This document shows, in pieces, positions 8,361-15,525 of a DNA stretch of 27,094 nucleotides. The notes under the pieces are model-generated. The model saw only the letters and a list, made by a program, of their open reading frames with translations, did no database searches and was not told where the DNA came from. A program made the translations under genes and the position numbers. Where the stretch lies: contig CALFTQ010000174.1 in the NCBI GenBank assembly GCA_937916135.1, positions 1-27,094 of the forward strand, written 5' to 3'. Numbering within the stretch: the first letter of the stretch is position 1; each line of letters begins with the position of its first letter. The stretch is from an uncultured Verrucomicrobiales bacterium. Lineage in GTDB: Bacteria > Verrucomicrobiota > Verrucomicrobiia > Verrucomicrobiales > Akkermansiaceae.

Positions 8361-8375
8361 TTAGAATGATTCTAA
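8361..8375. promoter_or_regulatory. Perfect 7-1-7 palindrome, Fur/PerR-like operator (copy 2)
   Basis: TTAGAATGATTCTAA is a perfect inverted repeat of seven bases around a central G. The known Bacillus PerR consensus TTATAATNATTATAA differs from it at one position in each arm. It lies about 236 bases upstream of the promoter of the lipoprotein gene and faces no nearer gene start, so its target is uncertain. A regulator of the Fur family is an inference from shape only. Confidence 0.5.
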
Positions 8376-8596
8376 ACGCACCGGGCGCGCGTGTTGGCTC
8401 TGCACGAGCATGGCGGTTGCGCACTGGCGAGTCGGGACTGAAGTCCCGTGCCCCGACAGGGGGGGCGCCCGCCTCTCGGCACGAGCGGAGCGACTGCGCC
8501 CTGATATGGCTTTTTTCCGCAGCCGCTTTTGCGGAGCTCTGGCGTGGCATGCTGCTCAGTGGTGAGCCCGGGCGGGAAAATAATTGCTGGTTTTTC

Positions 8597-8625
8597 TTGA
8601 CTAAAGGGAAGGGCGCGCCTATACT
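8597..8625 (+). promoter_or_regulatory. Sigma-70-like promoter of the lipoprotein gene (leaderless)
   Basis: TTGACT (8597-8602), a 17-base spacer and TATACT (8620-8625). Only ten bases separate the -10 box from the ATG at 8636, so transcription should start at about 8632, leaving almost no 5' leader and no room for a ribosome-binding site. Confidence 0.7.
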
Positions 8626-8635
8626 GCGCGGCGCT

Positions 8636-9208
8636 ATGATTAAGAATGCCTTTTTACGTTCTGTATTGGTTGCGGCCTGCGCTTTTTCACTGGTCTGCTG
8701 CGGTGGCGGCGGCGGTGGTGGCGGCAGTGCCAAGAAGGGTATTGATGCCGGCAACCTGATTCCGGAGGAGACCAGTAATTTCGAGCTGGAGGGTGGTTTC
8801 CTGGGCTTTGAGATTGATTTTGATTGCGATAATGTGACGTTCACTCACACGGGCCATGAGGGCAGTGAGTGCCCCGGTGATTGCAGTGGTACGCTTTCTT
8901 CTACCTCGATGCTTACGATTGAGGCGCGTGATAGTAATGATATGCTGAAGTCTCGCACGTATCGCAATGTGAGTGGTTCCTGGAGTGTGCGCTTCAATGG
9001 GGATTATTATATCCTGAGTTTCTCTGATCTGCGGCAGAATGGTTCTGAGCTTATCGGTAGGGTGACGGTGCATTTCCGCGCGAGTGCGGTTTCGGAGGAC
9101 GGGGCGCGTATTGTTTATGGCGAGATTGTGGGCGGGCATGCTGACATTGCCGGTTACAGCGGCGGCCTGGGCGGCTCGGCTATCATCAAGACTGAGCCGA
9201 GCAAGTAA
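8636..9208 (+). CDS. Small secreted lipoprotein with polyglycine linker
   Basis: This is a 190-aa protein. It starts MIKNAFLRSV, followed by a hydrophobic core and a lipobox-like SLVCC, so Cys21 or Cys22 is the likely lipidation site. Eight glycines follow as a flexible linker. The rest (about 35-190) is rich in beta-strand patterns with a GGHADIAGYSGGLGGSAII-type end. Four further Cys or Asp-rich positions appear around DCDNV and CPGDC. No family is recognised. The frame is open upstream to 8366, but the promoter at 8597-8625 and the signal peptide fix the start at 8636. It is probably anchored in the outer or inner membrane facing the periplasm. A strong terminator follows at 9239-9276. Confidence 0.85.
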   Translation: MIKNAFLRSVLVAACAFSLVCCGGGGGGGGSAKKGIDAGNLIPEETSNFELEGGFLGFEIDFDCDNVTFTHTGHEGSECPGDCSGTLSSTSMLTIEARDSNDMLKSRTYRNVSGSWSVRFNGDYYILSFSDLRQNGSELIGRVTVHFRASAVSEDGARIVYGEIVGGHADIAGYSGGLGGSAIIKTEPSK

Positions 9209-9238
9209 AACGCGCCCGGTTTAAAGCCCCCAAAAAAG

Positions 9239-9276
9239 AAACTCCACCCCCGCATGTTGATGCGGGGGTGGAGTTT
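9239..9276. terminator. Strong Rho-independent terminator, probably bidirectional
   Basis: A 17-bp perfect stem (9239-9255 with 9260-9276) and a 4-base GTTG loop are followed by T residues on the + strand and preceded by an A run. It can end the lipoprotein transcript and act as a second barrier for minus-strand transcription from the autotransporter. Confidence 0.9.
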
Positions 9277-9320
9277 TTTTGGGGGGGCGAGCGGGCGGTT
9301 TCACGCGCGGCTCGTGGCAT

Positions 9321-9357
9321 AAAAAAGCCCCCTCTGCCCGCGTGCGGGGCAGAGGGG
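9321..9357 (-). terminator. Rho-independent terminator of the autotransporter gene
   Basis: An 11-bp stem (9329-9339 with 9347-9357), rich in GC, has a 7-base loop. On the minus strand it is followed by six T (A run at 9321-9326). It lies 28 bases past the autotransporter stop. Confidence 0.88.
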
Positions 9358-9385
9358 TGCGGTTTTAATTGACTGTGAGCCCGGG

Positions 9386-12300
9386 TTAGAAGGCGTAGGT
9401 GGCGCCGATGCCGGCGTTCTGGTCTACGGCGTCTTCACGGGTTTCGATGGAGTAGCCGGCGTTCATGCTCCAGTGGTTGCTGATCTGCCAGGTGGCACCT
9501 ACGCTGAATTGCAGGGCGGTGCGGCCCTGGTGGGCGCTTTCATCGGTGGTGGTGCCGGCGGCGCTGGTGGCAGTCACCTTGGCGTCCTGGCGCATGATGT
9601 CCTGGCTGAGGGCGATGCTGGCGTAGGGGGTGAGCTTCTGACCGTTGCGCAGGCCATATTCGCGGTGTGCGCTTACACCGAGGATGAGGGCGAGGTTGCG
9701 GTAGGAGTCGTCTGCGCTGTAGCGTACGCTGCTCTGGCTGCGTTCGGTGACGCTGTCCATATCTGCCGTGGTGTATTCCACGCCCACGTAGGGGGAGATG
9801 AAGGTGTGCTCGCGGAGTTTGTAGTTGCGGGTCACGGTCAGGCCCATGGCCCAGGCGTCTTCATCCCAGCTGGCGGTTGCTGCCTTGCCGGTGGCGTAGG
9901 AGCTGCGGTAGCTGTCGTTCTCGTAGGCGCCGTAGGAGATGTAGCCATCGATGGTGATGTTGTTCTCCGTGTTGGGGGAGCCCACGGTGTAGCGGCCGTA
10001 GACGCCGAGCTGGGTGCCGTCCTGGTCAATCTTGCCGGCGGTGTAGGTGGCAGAGCCGCGGTTGGGCTTGATGGTGCCGTTGCTGGTGCCGATGGCGGCG
10101 CCCAGGATGACGGGCATCTTCTTGAACTGCTTGTCTACGCCCAGGGCGAAGCCGGTGGCGTTGCTGTCGAAGCCGGTGCGTCCATCGGTGGTGTTGCGGT
10201 CCTGGCAGTCGGCAAAGGCCTGTGCCCACACGTTGGTGCCGTTCAGGCGGGGGGCATCGAGCTGCTGCATGCCGAGGCGGCCGAAGGTGCCGGTGGTGCC
10301 GGCGGCTGCGGCCATGGTGTTGGCGATGCGGCCGGGGGCTGCTGTCATTTCTGCAATGACGTAGATAGCACCGGTGCTGAACAGTCGGGAGGTATCCCAC
10401 ATGAGGCCGGCTTCGGCCAGTTCGGGCAGGGTATCGGCCTTGAAGGTGTAGTTGCCGGTGATGCTGCCTGCGCTGGTGTCGATGAGGGTGATGCTGGCGC
10501 CTTCCTCGAACCTGGTGCCGAAATCAGACTGGGCGATGTCGGTGTATCCGCCGGTGGTTTCGGTCTGGTAGTTCAGGGTGATGGTGATGCCGCTGGCGGT
10601 GTTGGCGCCATCAAGCTTCAGCTGGGAGAAGGAACCGCCGGGGGTGGTGTTGGCTCCGGCGGTGTTCCATCTGGCGCCGTCAATCAGGTGGAAGGTCCAG
10701 GTGGTACCGGAGAAGTCGGCATCTGTGATGCTCATCACGCCGGGGGAGTTGCCGATGCCGAACTTGCCGCCGTGCATGTGCACGTTTTTCACGTGGCCGG
10801 TGCCGTGCAGGTGGGCATCGTGCAGGTGGATGGTCTGGTGCCCGGCTTTGTCGCCGCCGAAGGCTACGTAGTGCTTGTCGTCATGGCCACGCTGGCTGTC
10901 GCGCAGGTCGATTTCGGTGCCGTGGAATTCAACGGAGGTATCGGCGGTCTTGTCCAGTTTGCCAGCTGCATCTTTCATGTAGCCGACCTGGAATGAGGTG
11001 TCTGTGCCGGTGGTGCCGTCGCCGGTGCCGTCCAGCACGAGCTTGCCGCCGTTCACCTTGGTGTTGGTGTGCAGGTCGAGCAGGGATTCTGCAGTCACAT
11101 CGGTTTCTACCTTCAGTGTGGTATCGCCGATGTGCAGCTGCTTGTGCTCTTCATCCGTCAGCTTGTGGCCGCCCACGGTCATCTGGGTGCCTTTCAGCTC
11201 AAGTGTGCCGCCGTCCATTTCCAGGGCGCGTTCGGCTTTCACTTCCATGTTCGTGAGGGTTACTTCGGAGCCGCTGTTCTTGACGATATCGATGGTGGTG
11301 ATAATCTGCACCTCGTTGTCGATGGTGACCTGCTTGCCCTTGTCTTCTTCGTCGAAGCCAAGGGTGCCGTTTTCAAGCTCGGTCTTTTCGGTGAACTCCA
11401 CAACAAGGCTGTCTGTGCTCTGGGCGATGGGTGTTGTGGTTGTAGCGCCAGCGCTATCGGTCTCAGTGACTGTCACGGTGGAGGACAGGGAAGAGGTCTT
11501 CACTTTACCGGAGTTGCCCTTGACGTCTTTGCCGTAGACCACATTGGTGTGCTTCTTGCCCCCCTGATTGTCATTGTAATCGGTAGAAATGACGCTATCT
11601 GCGCCTTCAATGGCAGTGTCCTTGGCTGTAGCAGCATCGATTTTATCTGAGGAGCTGGAGCCTTCGCTTACCACCACGTCCTGCACAAGGCCAGCGGAGA
11701 TGGAGCTGCCGGGGGTGGTGTTTTCCACTTTGTCGGTGATAATCACCATACCTGAAGAAGGGGATTCGGTGGCCTCATCACCGGTGCTCACGTCGCCGCT
11801 CACCGTGCCTTCTGCGCTCATGGTGCCGAAGGTCAGCGTGCCATTGGCGTAGGTGATTTCGGAGGTGAAGCTGCCGTTGCCGATGGAGCTTGTGCCGTCC
11901 ACCCAGGTCAGGGCGCCTGCCGTGGAGCTGATGTCGCTGGTGGTGATGCCGGTGTGTTCGCCGAGCTGGTAGGTATTGCCGGCGAGGGTGCCTGCTGCGG
12001 CAGAATCAATCAGCACATCGATATTGGGCTTCTGGGTGGCGCTGCTGTCCAGCCCGGAGATGATGGCTTCGTCTGCGGTGGTTTTGCCGTTAATCTTCAT
12101 TTGCACAACACCATTGCCATTGGTGGTGATGTTGCCCTCGCTGAGCGTGAGCCGGCCGCCATCGATGGTGTACACGCCGTTGCCGGAGATCGTGATGTCG
12201 CCGTTGTTGAGGGTGACCACGCCGCCGTTGGTGCTGAGAGAGCCCTTGCCGGTGATCTTGAGATTACCGTCTTCGATGGTGAGCGCTGCACCTTCATTCA

Positions 12301-13327
12301 TCGTAATGCTTGCGCCCGTTCCGATATGGAGGTCACCGTATAAGGTTTCTTCTGTGGTGTATACGATATTGCCGTAGGCGTTGTTACCATCGTTACCATA
12401 GTCATAATTGATGAACGCTGCATCCTTGCCGAAAGTAAGGCCAATCACGGAGCTTCCGCTCATGATCTTATCCATGGTGAAGTAGTAGGCTCCATTCGTG
12501 TGGCGGTAGACATTGGTGGAGCCTGCTTCGAGCGCGTATTCGGAATCTGCACCGGGATAGCTGCCGAATGAGATGTCTGCGGTGCCATAGTAGCCATAGC
12601 CTGCTACATTGACGAAGTAATAGCTGTTGCCGACCAGGCCGTGCAGGGAATCCATCGCATCTACCTCAACCTTGATGCCTTTCTTTGGCAGGGCATTGAA
12701 GCCGGATTTCTCTACGGTGGCGGCATCGATGGTGAGAATGGCCTTGCCAACGCGAGACTCGTCGGAGACAAAGATGTTGATATTGCCGGCATTTTCCAGC
12801 TTGCTGTTAATCACGTCTGCGCTTCCAAAGATGTCGAGGTTGCCGTTGGCGTTGTCGATGGTGCTGTTGGTAGCGGTGAGGTTTTGATTGATGGAGATGG
12901 TGCCATTGTTGGTGACGGTGGCATTTTCAAGGGAACCATCCGCATACAGGTCGACATAGGCGTTGTTGATAAGGGTGGAGCCCTTAACTACCAGTTTGTC
13001 GCTTGTATCAATAAACTCTTCGTTGGTGATGGTTCCGGGGCCGCTTACCGTGAAGGTGCCGGGCTTCTCATAGTCGCCGATGCTGACTCCATTGATGTTA
13101 ACGTTGGAATTATTGCCGAGCTGCAATGAAGTTCCGGTTACGAAAACACGACCGGACTCGTCACCGACATTGACGGTGACATTGTCCTTGACGATGATGT
13201 TTTCCGTGATGTCGCCGCTGACGGTGGTGTCCTCGGTATAGGTGACAGCCGTGGCTGTCTGGGCTGCGCAAGCAAAAATGGCGGCCAGGAGGGCTGCCCG
13301 GAGCCTGGTGGGGAGATGCGTTTTCAT
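9386..13327 (-). CDS. Large autotransporter adhesin-type protein
   Basis: This is a 1313-aa type Va autotransporter. The start at 13327 gives a signal peptide (MKTHLPTRLRAALLAAI...ATA, about 27 aa); the longer upstream frame lacks one. The passenger (about 28-1000) is Gly/Asn/Thr-rich with beta-helix style repeats, clearest at about residues 330-420, such as LTIEDGNLKIT, VTLNNGDITIS, LTLSEGNITTN. A GIGNSPGVMSI motif, common in bacterial autotransporters, lies near residue 850, just after a His-rich stretch with ten His in about 41 residues. The C-terminal 300 residues form an autotransporter beta-barrel (WAQAF, alternating aromatic strands) and end in aromatic Phe, as needed for outer-membrane insertion. 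Several genes of this type per genome are usual in Akkermansia. The function of the passenger is unknown; adhesion to mucus or cells is a guess. Confidence 0.92.
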   Translation of the reverse strand: MKTHLPTRLRAALLAAIFACAAQTATAVTYTEDTTVSGDITENIIVKDNVTVNVGDESGRVFVTGTSLQLGNNSNVNINGVSIGDYEKPGTFTVSGPGTITNEEFIDTSDKLVVKGSTLINNAYVDLYADGSLENATVTNNGTISINQNLTATNSTIDNANGNLDIFGSADVINSKLENAGNINIFVSDESRVGKAILTIDAATVEKSGFNALPKKGIKVEVDAMDSLHGLVGNSYYFVNVAGYGYYGTADISFGSYPGADSEYALEAGSTNVYRHTNGAYYFTMDKIMSGSSVIGLTFGKDAAFINYDYGNDGNNAYGNIVYTTEETLYGDLHIGTGASITMNEGAALTIEDGNLKITGKGSLSTNGGVVTLNNGDITISGNGVYTIDGGRLTLSEGNITTNGNGVVQMKINGKTTADEAIISGLDSSATQKPNIDVLIDSAAAGTLAGNTYQLGEHTGITTSDISSTAGALTWVDGTSSIGNGSFTSEITYANGTLTFGTMSAEGTVSGDVSTGDEATESPSSGMVIITDKVENTTPGSSISAGLVQDVVVSEGSSSSDKIDAATAKDTAIEGADSVISTDYNDNQGGKKHTNVVYGKDVKGNSGKVKTSSLSSTVTVTETDSAGATTTTPIAQSTDSLVVEFTEKTELENGTLGFDEEDKGKQVTIDNEVQIITTIDIVKNSGSEVTLTNMEVKAERALEMDGGTLELKGTQMTVGGHKLTDEEHKQLHIGDTTLKVETDVTAESLLDLHTNTKVNGGKLVLDGTGDGTTGTDTSFQVGYMKDAAGKLDKTADTSVEFHGTEIDLRDSQRGHDDKHYVAFGGDKAGHQTIHLHDAHLHGTGHVKNVHMHGGKFGIGNSPGVMSITDADFSGTTWTFHLIDGARWNTAGANTTPGGSFSQLKLDGANTASGITITLNYQTETTGGYTDIAQSDFGTRFEEGASITLIDTSAGSITGNYTFKADTLPELAEAGLMWDTSRLFSTGAIYVIAEMTAAPGRIANTMAAAAGTTGTFGRLGMQQLDAPRLNGTNVWAQAFADCQDRNTTDGRTGFDSNATGFALGVDKQFKKMPVILGAAIGTSNGTIKPNRGSATYTAGKIDQDGTQLGVYGRYTVGSPNTENNITIDGYISYGAYENDSYRSSYATGKAATASWDEDAWAMGLTVTRNYKLREHTFISPYVGVEYTTADMDSVTERSQSSVRYSADDSYRNLALILGVSAHREYGLRNGQKLTPYASIALSQDIMRQDAKVTATSAAGTTTDESAHQGRTALQFSVGATWQISNHWSMNAGYSIETREDAVDQNAGIGATYAF

Positions 13328-13370
13328 GATATTGGAGAAATAAAAGAGATAAGCAGATATACGTGTCCTA

Positions 13371-13399
13371 TTTATATGCTTAAAGTGCTGGCATATCAA
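13371..13399 (-). promoter_or_regulatory. Promoter of the autotransporter gene
   Basis: Read on the minus strand: TTGATA (13394-13399), a 17-base spacer and TATAAA (13371-13376). The predicted leader is about 37 bases. No Shine-Dalgarno sequence is evident before the ATG at 13327. Confidence 0.6.
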
Positions 13400-13450
13400 G
13401 TAAAAACTTCTAAACAGACACGATTAGTTCAAAAATGGCAAGTGTTAGTG

Positions 13451-13484
13451 AAAAAGCCACGCCGGGCAGGGGCACCGGCGTGGC
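13451..13484 (-). terminator. Rho-independent terminator of the 358-aa outer-membrane protein gene
   Basis: A 10-bp stem (13456-13465 with 13475-13484), with a 9-base loop, is followed on the minus strand by five T. It lies 28 bases after the stop. Confidence 0.85.
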
Positions 13485-13511
13485 CGAGAGGGGGCGCGGG
13501 CCTTGGAATTA

Positions 13512-14588
13512 TCAGAAAACGTAGGTGGCGCTTACACCGAAATCGAAGGCGACGTTTTCGTAATCATATTCATGGCCGATGAGGATGGAGTACTCGCCAT
13601 AGGTGAAGTGGCGCCCGGCAAGCTTATCCTGTCCTTTCTTAGCCCCGTTGCCGATGACGCAGCATGTGGCGTGCGGGGTGATGAGGAATTGCTTGCTTAC
13701 GCTGATGGGGGCGAATACGGAGAAGGTATAGCCCTGGGAGCCGTTGCCATTGGCCTTGGTGGAATCGAAGTAGCCGAGAGTGGCATCCCAGGAGGCGGAG
13801 AGGATGATATCTACATCTTCGCACAGGGCAAACTGGTAGCCCAAGGTGTTGGTGAACCACCATCCCCGCTCCCACTGCACCACGTAGCGCGCCCGGGAGT
13901 GGAAGAAGAGACCATCCAGCCCCTTGGCAAACTCATGGTGGAAATCCACTACCACGCTGTGTTCTTCTGCACGGTTGGAGTTGAATGCTTCGCGTCCGGT
14001 GTCGGCACCCAGAATGTCGTTCACCGTGCCTCCATTGGCGATGAAGTTATCCACGGCATCAAACTTGGCTTCGTAGTCGGTGGCATGAATGCGGCCGGGG
14101 AGCCCGCCGTGTACAAACTCATAGCCGGCGGCAAGAGAGGTTCGCTCGGTGAAGTAGTGAACGAACTGGACGGAGAAGGTAGCTTCGTCGCACAGAGTTT
14201 CGTCCAGTGCGTATTCGCGGTAGCCGGGGTTGTCGAGCCATTCTTTTACATAGGCTTTCAGGGCGGCTTTATCGGGTTCGGTGGCGTGGTCCGTGCCATT
14301 ATCGGTGAGCCAGCGGTACTTGCCGCCCACGAGGATGGCATTGTTGCCGGGCAGGGAATACTGGAAAAGGGCCTCAAAATCCCCCAGATTATTTGTGCGG
14401 GAATCTGCCAGGGCCATGCCACGGCTGATGTACTTGGAGGAGTAGCCGGCGGAGATGCGTCCATCCAGCCCGCCATCCTTGTTCCAGGAAAAACCGTTAG
14501 TGCCCATGGGGAATACGATGTCGCCGCAGGCCAGACCAGCCAGCGCGACTGCCGTTGCAGCAAGTGCAGAGAGTGAATACTGAGACAT
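13512..14588 (-). CDS. Outer-membrane beta-barrel protein, 358 aa
   Basis: It has a signal-peptide-like start (MSQYSLSALAATAVALAGLAC). A chain of amphipathic beta strands rich in Tyr, Trp and Phe follows, ending GVSATYVF with the C-terminal Phe typical of outer-membrane barrels. An early segment (GYSSKYISRGMALADS) resembles the opening strand of bacterial barrel proteins described as sharing a YxSRG-type pattern. The middle (about 100-215) carries long polar loops. Function cannot be read from sequence; a porin or structural barrel is likely. It has its own promoter (14613-14640) and terminator, so it is probably a single-gene unit between the autotransporter and another barrel on the same strand. 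Confidence 0.8.
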   Translation of the reverse strand: MSQYSLSALAATAVALAGLACGDIVFPMGTNGFSWNKDGGLDGRISAGYSSKYISRGMALADSRTNNLGDFEALFQYSLPGNNAILVGGKYRWLTDNGTDHATEPDKAALKAYVKEWLDNPGYREYALDETLCDEATFSVQFVHYFTERTSLAAGYEFVHGGLPGRIHATDYEAKFDAVDNFIANGGTVNDILGADTGREAFNSNRAEEHSVVVDFHHEFAKGLDGLFFHSRARYVVQWERGWWFTNTLGYQFALCEDVDIILSASWDATLGYFDSTKANGNGSQGYTFSVFAPISVSKQFLITPHATCCVIGNGAKKGQDKLAGRHFTYGEYSILIGHEYDYENVAFDFGVSATYVF

Positions 14589-14612
14589 AACTATGAAAGA
14601 TTTGACCCGCCG

Positions 14613-14640
14613 AGTGTACCACGACTCAGGCGGTTGTAAA
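14613..14640 (-). promoter_or_regulatory. Promoter of the 358-aa outer-membrane protein gene (extended -10)
   Basis: Read on the minus strand: TTTACA (14635-14640), a 16-base spacer and TACACT (14613-14618), preceded by TGG, giving an extended -10 element. The ATG is 24 bases downstream of the -10. Confidence 0.55.
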
Positions 14641-14714
14641 GCGCAAACTATCTCAGATTACCCAAAAATGGTAAATAATTAGCGCTTTTGTGCTGCGATT
14701 CACTCCTGCCCGGG

Positions 14715-15293
14715 TCAGAATTGGCAGTGAATGCCCAGCCTTAAGCCGAGGTTGAATTGTTCTTCCCGGGCATCTTCATAGCCCGCGCTGTGGAATGGTG
14801 AGGTCCCGCCATTCACCCCGATGGAACCGATTATCCGTACCTGGGGGGAAACGGTATATCCGGCGCCCAGCTCCGCAGAGTAGACTATGTTGGCCATGTC
14901 GTCCCTGCGGCTCAGCGCATGGGAGCGCTTTTTCATGCCGGGGGAATCCAGAATGGATAGGCCGATACCGGCATTCACTCCTGCAAAGATGCACCACTGC
15001 TCGTTGAAGGAATGCGTGTAGCGGTACCCGGGCATCAGAGCGAAGTTATGCACATGAAATCCGGAATCCGCACCGTAGGCGTAGCTGAAGCGGAAGGAGA
15101 GGGCGTGATTGCCCTGCAGCTGGTAGAGCCCGGTGATATCCGCGCCCCAGGTGTCGATGGAAGGAGCCGGGGCGTGGGAGCGTATGCTGCGGAAAGCGTG
15201 GTTATAGTTGCCGGCCAGTTCCCAGGAAAAGGGAGAAGCAGCCGTTGCGGCGGAGGTGAGAAGCAGTGCACAGATAAGGGATTTCGTTGTCAT
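14715..15293 (-). CDS. Small outer-membrane beta-barrel protein, 192 aa
   Basis: The start at 15293 gives a clean signal peptide (MTTKSLICALLLTSAATAA, cleaved near residue 19). The mature protein has about eight amphipathic strands (for example HALSFRFSYAYG, NFALMPGYRYTHSF, CIFAGVNAGIGLSI, LGAGYTVSPQVRIIG). It ends LGLRLGIHCQF with a terminal Phe, matching the OmpA/OmpW-like small-barrel class in size. A polar loop (about 120-140, with KKRSHALSRRDD) separates strands. It probably sits in the outer membrane; its role is unknown. An 11-bp inverted repeat lies 24-55 bases upstream of the start and may control it. Confidence 0.8.
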   Translation of the reverse strand: MTTKSLICALLLTSAATAASPFSWELAGNYNHAFRSIRSHAPAPSIDTWGADITGLYQLQGNHALSFRFSYAYGADSGFHVHNFALMPGYRYTHSFNEQWCIFAGVNAGIGLSILDSPGMKKRSHALSRRDDMANIVYSAELGAGYTVSPQVRIIGSIGVNGGTSPFHSAGYEDAREEQFNLGLRLGIHCQF

Positions 15294-15316
15294 GTCGGGT
15301 ATTCCGACAACAAAGA

Positions 15317-15348
15317 GCAGGTATAATCGTAAAAACAATTATACCTGC
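15317..15348. promoter_or_regulatory. Perfect 11-bp inverted repeat upstream of the 192-aa barrel gene
   Basis: GCAGGTATAAT (15317-15327) and ATTATACCTGC (15338-15348) flank a 10-base loop. Each arm contains TATAAT, so a -10 box could be present in either direction. There is no T run after it, so it is a poor terminator and more likely an operator or an mRNA stem-loop. Confidence 0.5.
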
Positions 15349-15374
15349 CGGAAAAGCATACTGCGTGGATGGCT

Positions 15375-15506
15375 TCAGGGCCGAGCCACGAAGCGCTGCA
15401 GGAACGCAGCGGAGTCGGGCTCGCGCCCTATGAAGTCGCGGAAGAGTTTCAGCGCGGGTTTGCTGCCGCCGGGGGGGCTTCTTCTGCCCAGCAGGGCAAG
15501 AGAGAA
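15375..15506 (-). pseudogene. Relic of an M3-type metallopeptidase C-terminus
   Basis: About 43 codons on the minus strand between the large peptidase and the small barrel, ending in TGA at 15375. The sequence (PPGGSKPALKLFRDF, then IGREPDSAAFLQRF) resembles the conserved tail of M3 oligopeptidases, which usually reads GGS...LF..F.GREPD...LL. There is no start codon, and an in-frame stop lies immediately upstream at 15507-15509, so this cannot be a working gene. It probably remains from a deletion that joined the M16 gene to what lies downstream. The family call rests on a short motif. Confidence 0.5.
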
Positions 15507-15525
15507 TCAGGTGATTTATGGATTG

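Larger units (their letters stand above)
8133..8494 (+). repeat. Five dispersed copies of a GCACGAG-type short repeat
   Basis: The motif GCACGAG occurs at 8133, 8159, 8205, 8402 and 8479. The third and fifth copies extend as GCACGAGCG-C/G-AGCGAC and the second as GCACGAGCGAAGC. All point the same way and lie outside genes. The spacing is irregular (26 to 197 bases), so this is neither a tandem array nor a CRISPR. Confidence 0.5.
8021..8635. other. 615-base non-coding interval with short repeats and operator-like palindromes
   Basis: No reading frame here has convincing protein character; the open frames are proline- and arginine-rich by-products of GC-rich repeats. The interval holds five copies of a GCACGAG-type motif (8133, 8159, 8205, 8402, 8479, several extended to GCACGAGCGNAGCGAC). 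It also holds two Fur-family-like palindromes (8311 and 8361), a small REP-like hairpin (8433-8448, CGGGACT/AGTCCCG), G7-G8 runs, and a promoter at its right end. Confidence 0.7.

Noticed and set aside
8076..8364. Two overlapping Pro/Arg/Ser-rich + strand frames in the 8021-8635 interval
   Set aside because: Their content follows the short DNA repeats and shows no protein-like pattern.
8133..8494. CRISPR-like array
   Set aside because: The repeats are only about 7-16 bases and irregularly spaced, with no uniform spacers and no cas genes.
8311..8844. 177-codon minus-strand frame over the lipoprotein start
   Set aside because: Proline runs come from the antisense of the polyglycine codons; a good promoter and lipobox support the + strand gene instead.
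9473..10996. 507-codon open frame opposite the autotransporter
   Set aside because: Low-complexity Gly/Ala/Val sequence, antisense to a strong gene with signal peptide and barrel.
14641..14714. TTACC/GGTAA hairpin between the two outer-membrane barrel genes
   Set aside because: A 5-bp stem without a following T run is too weak to call a terminator.
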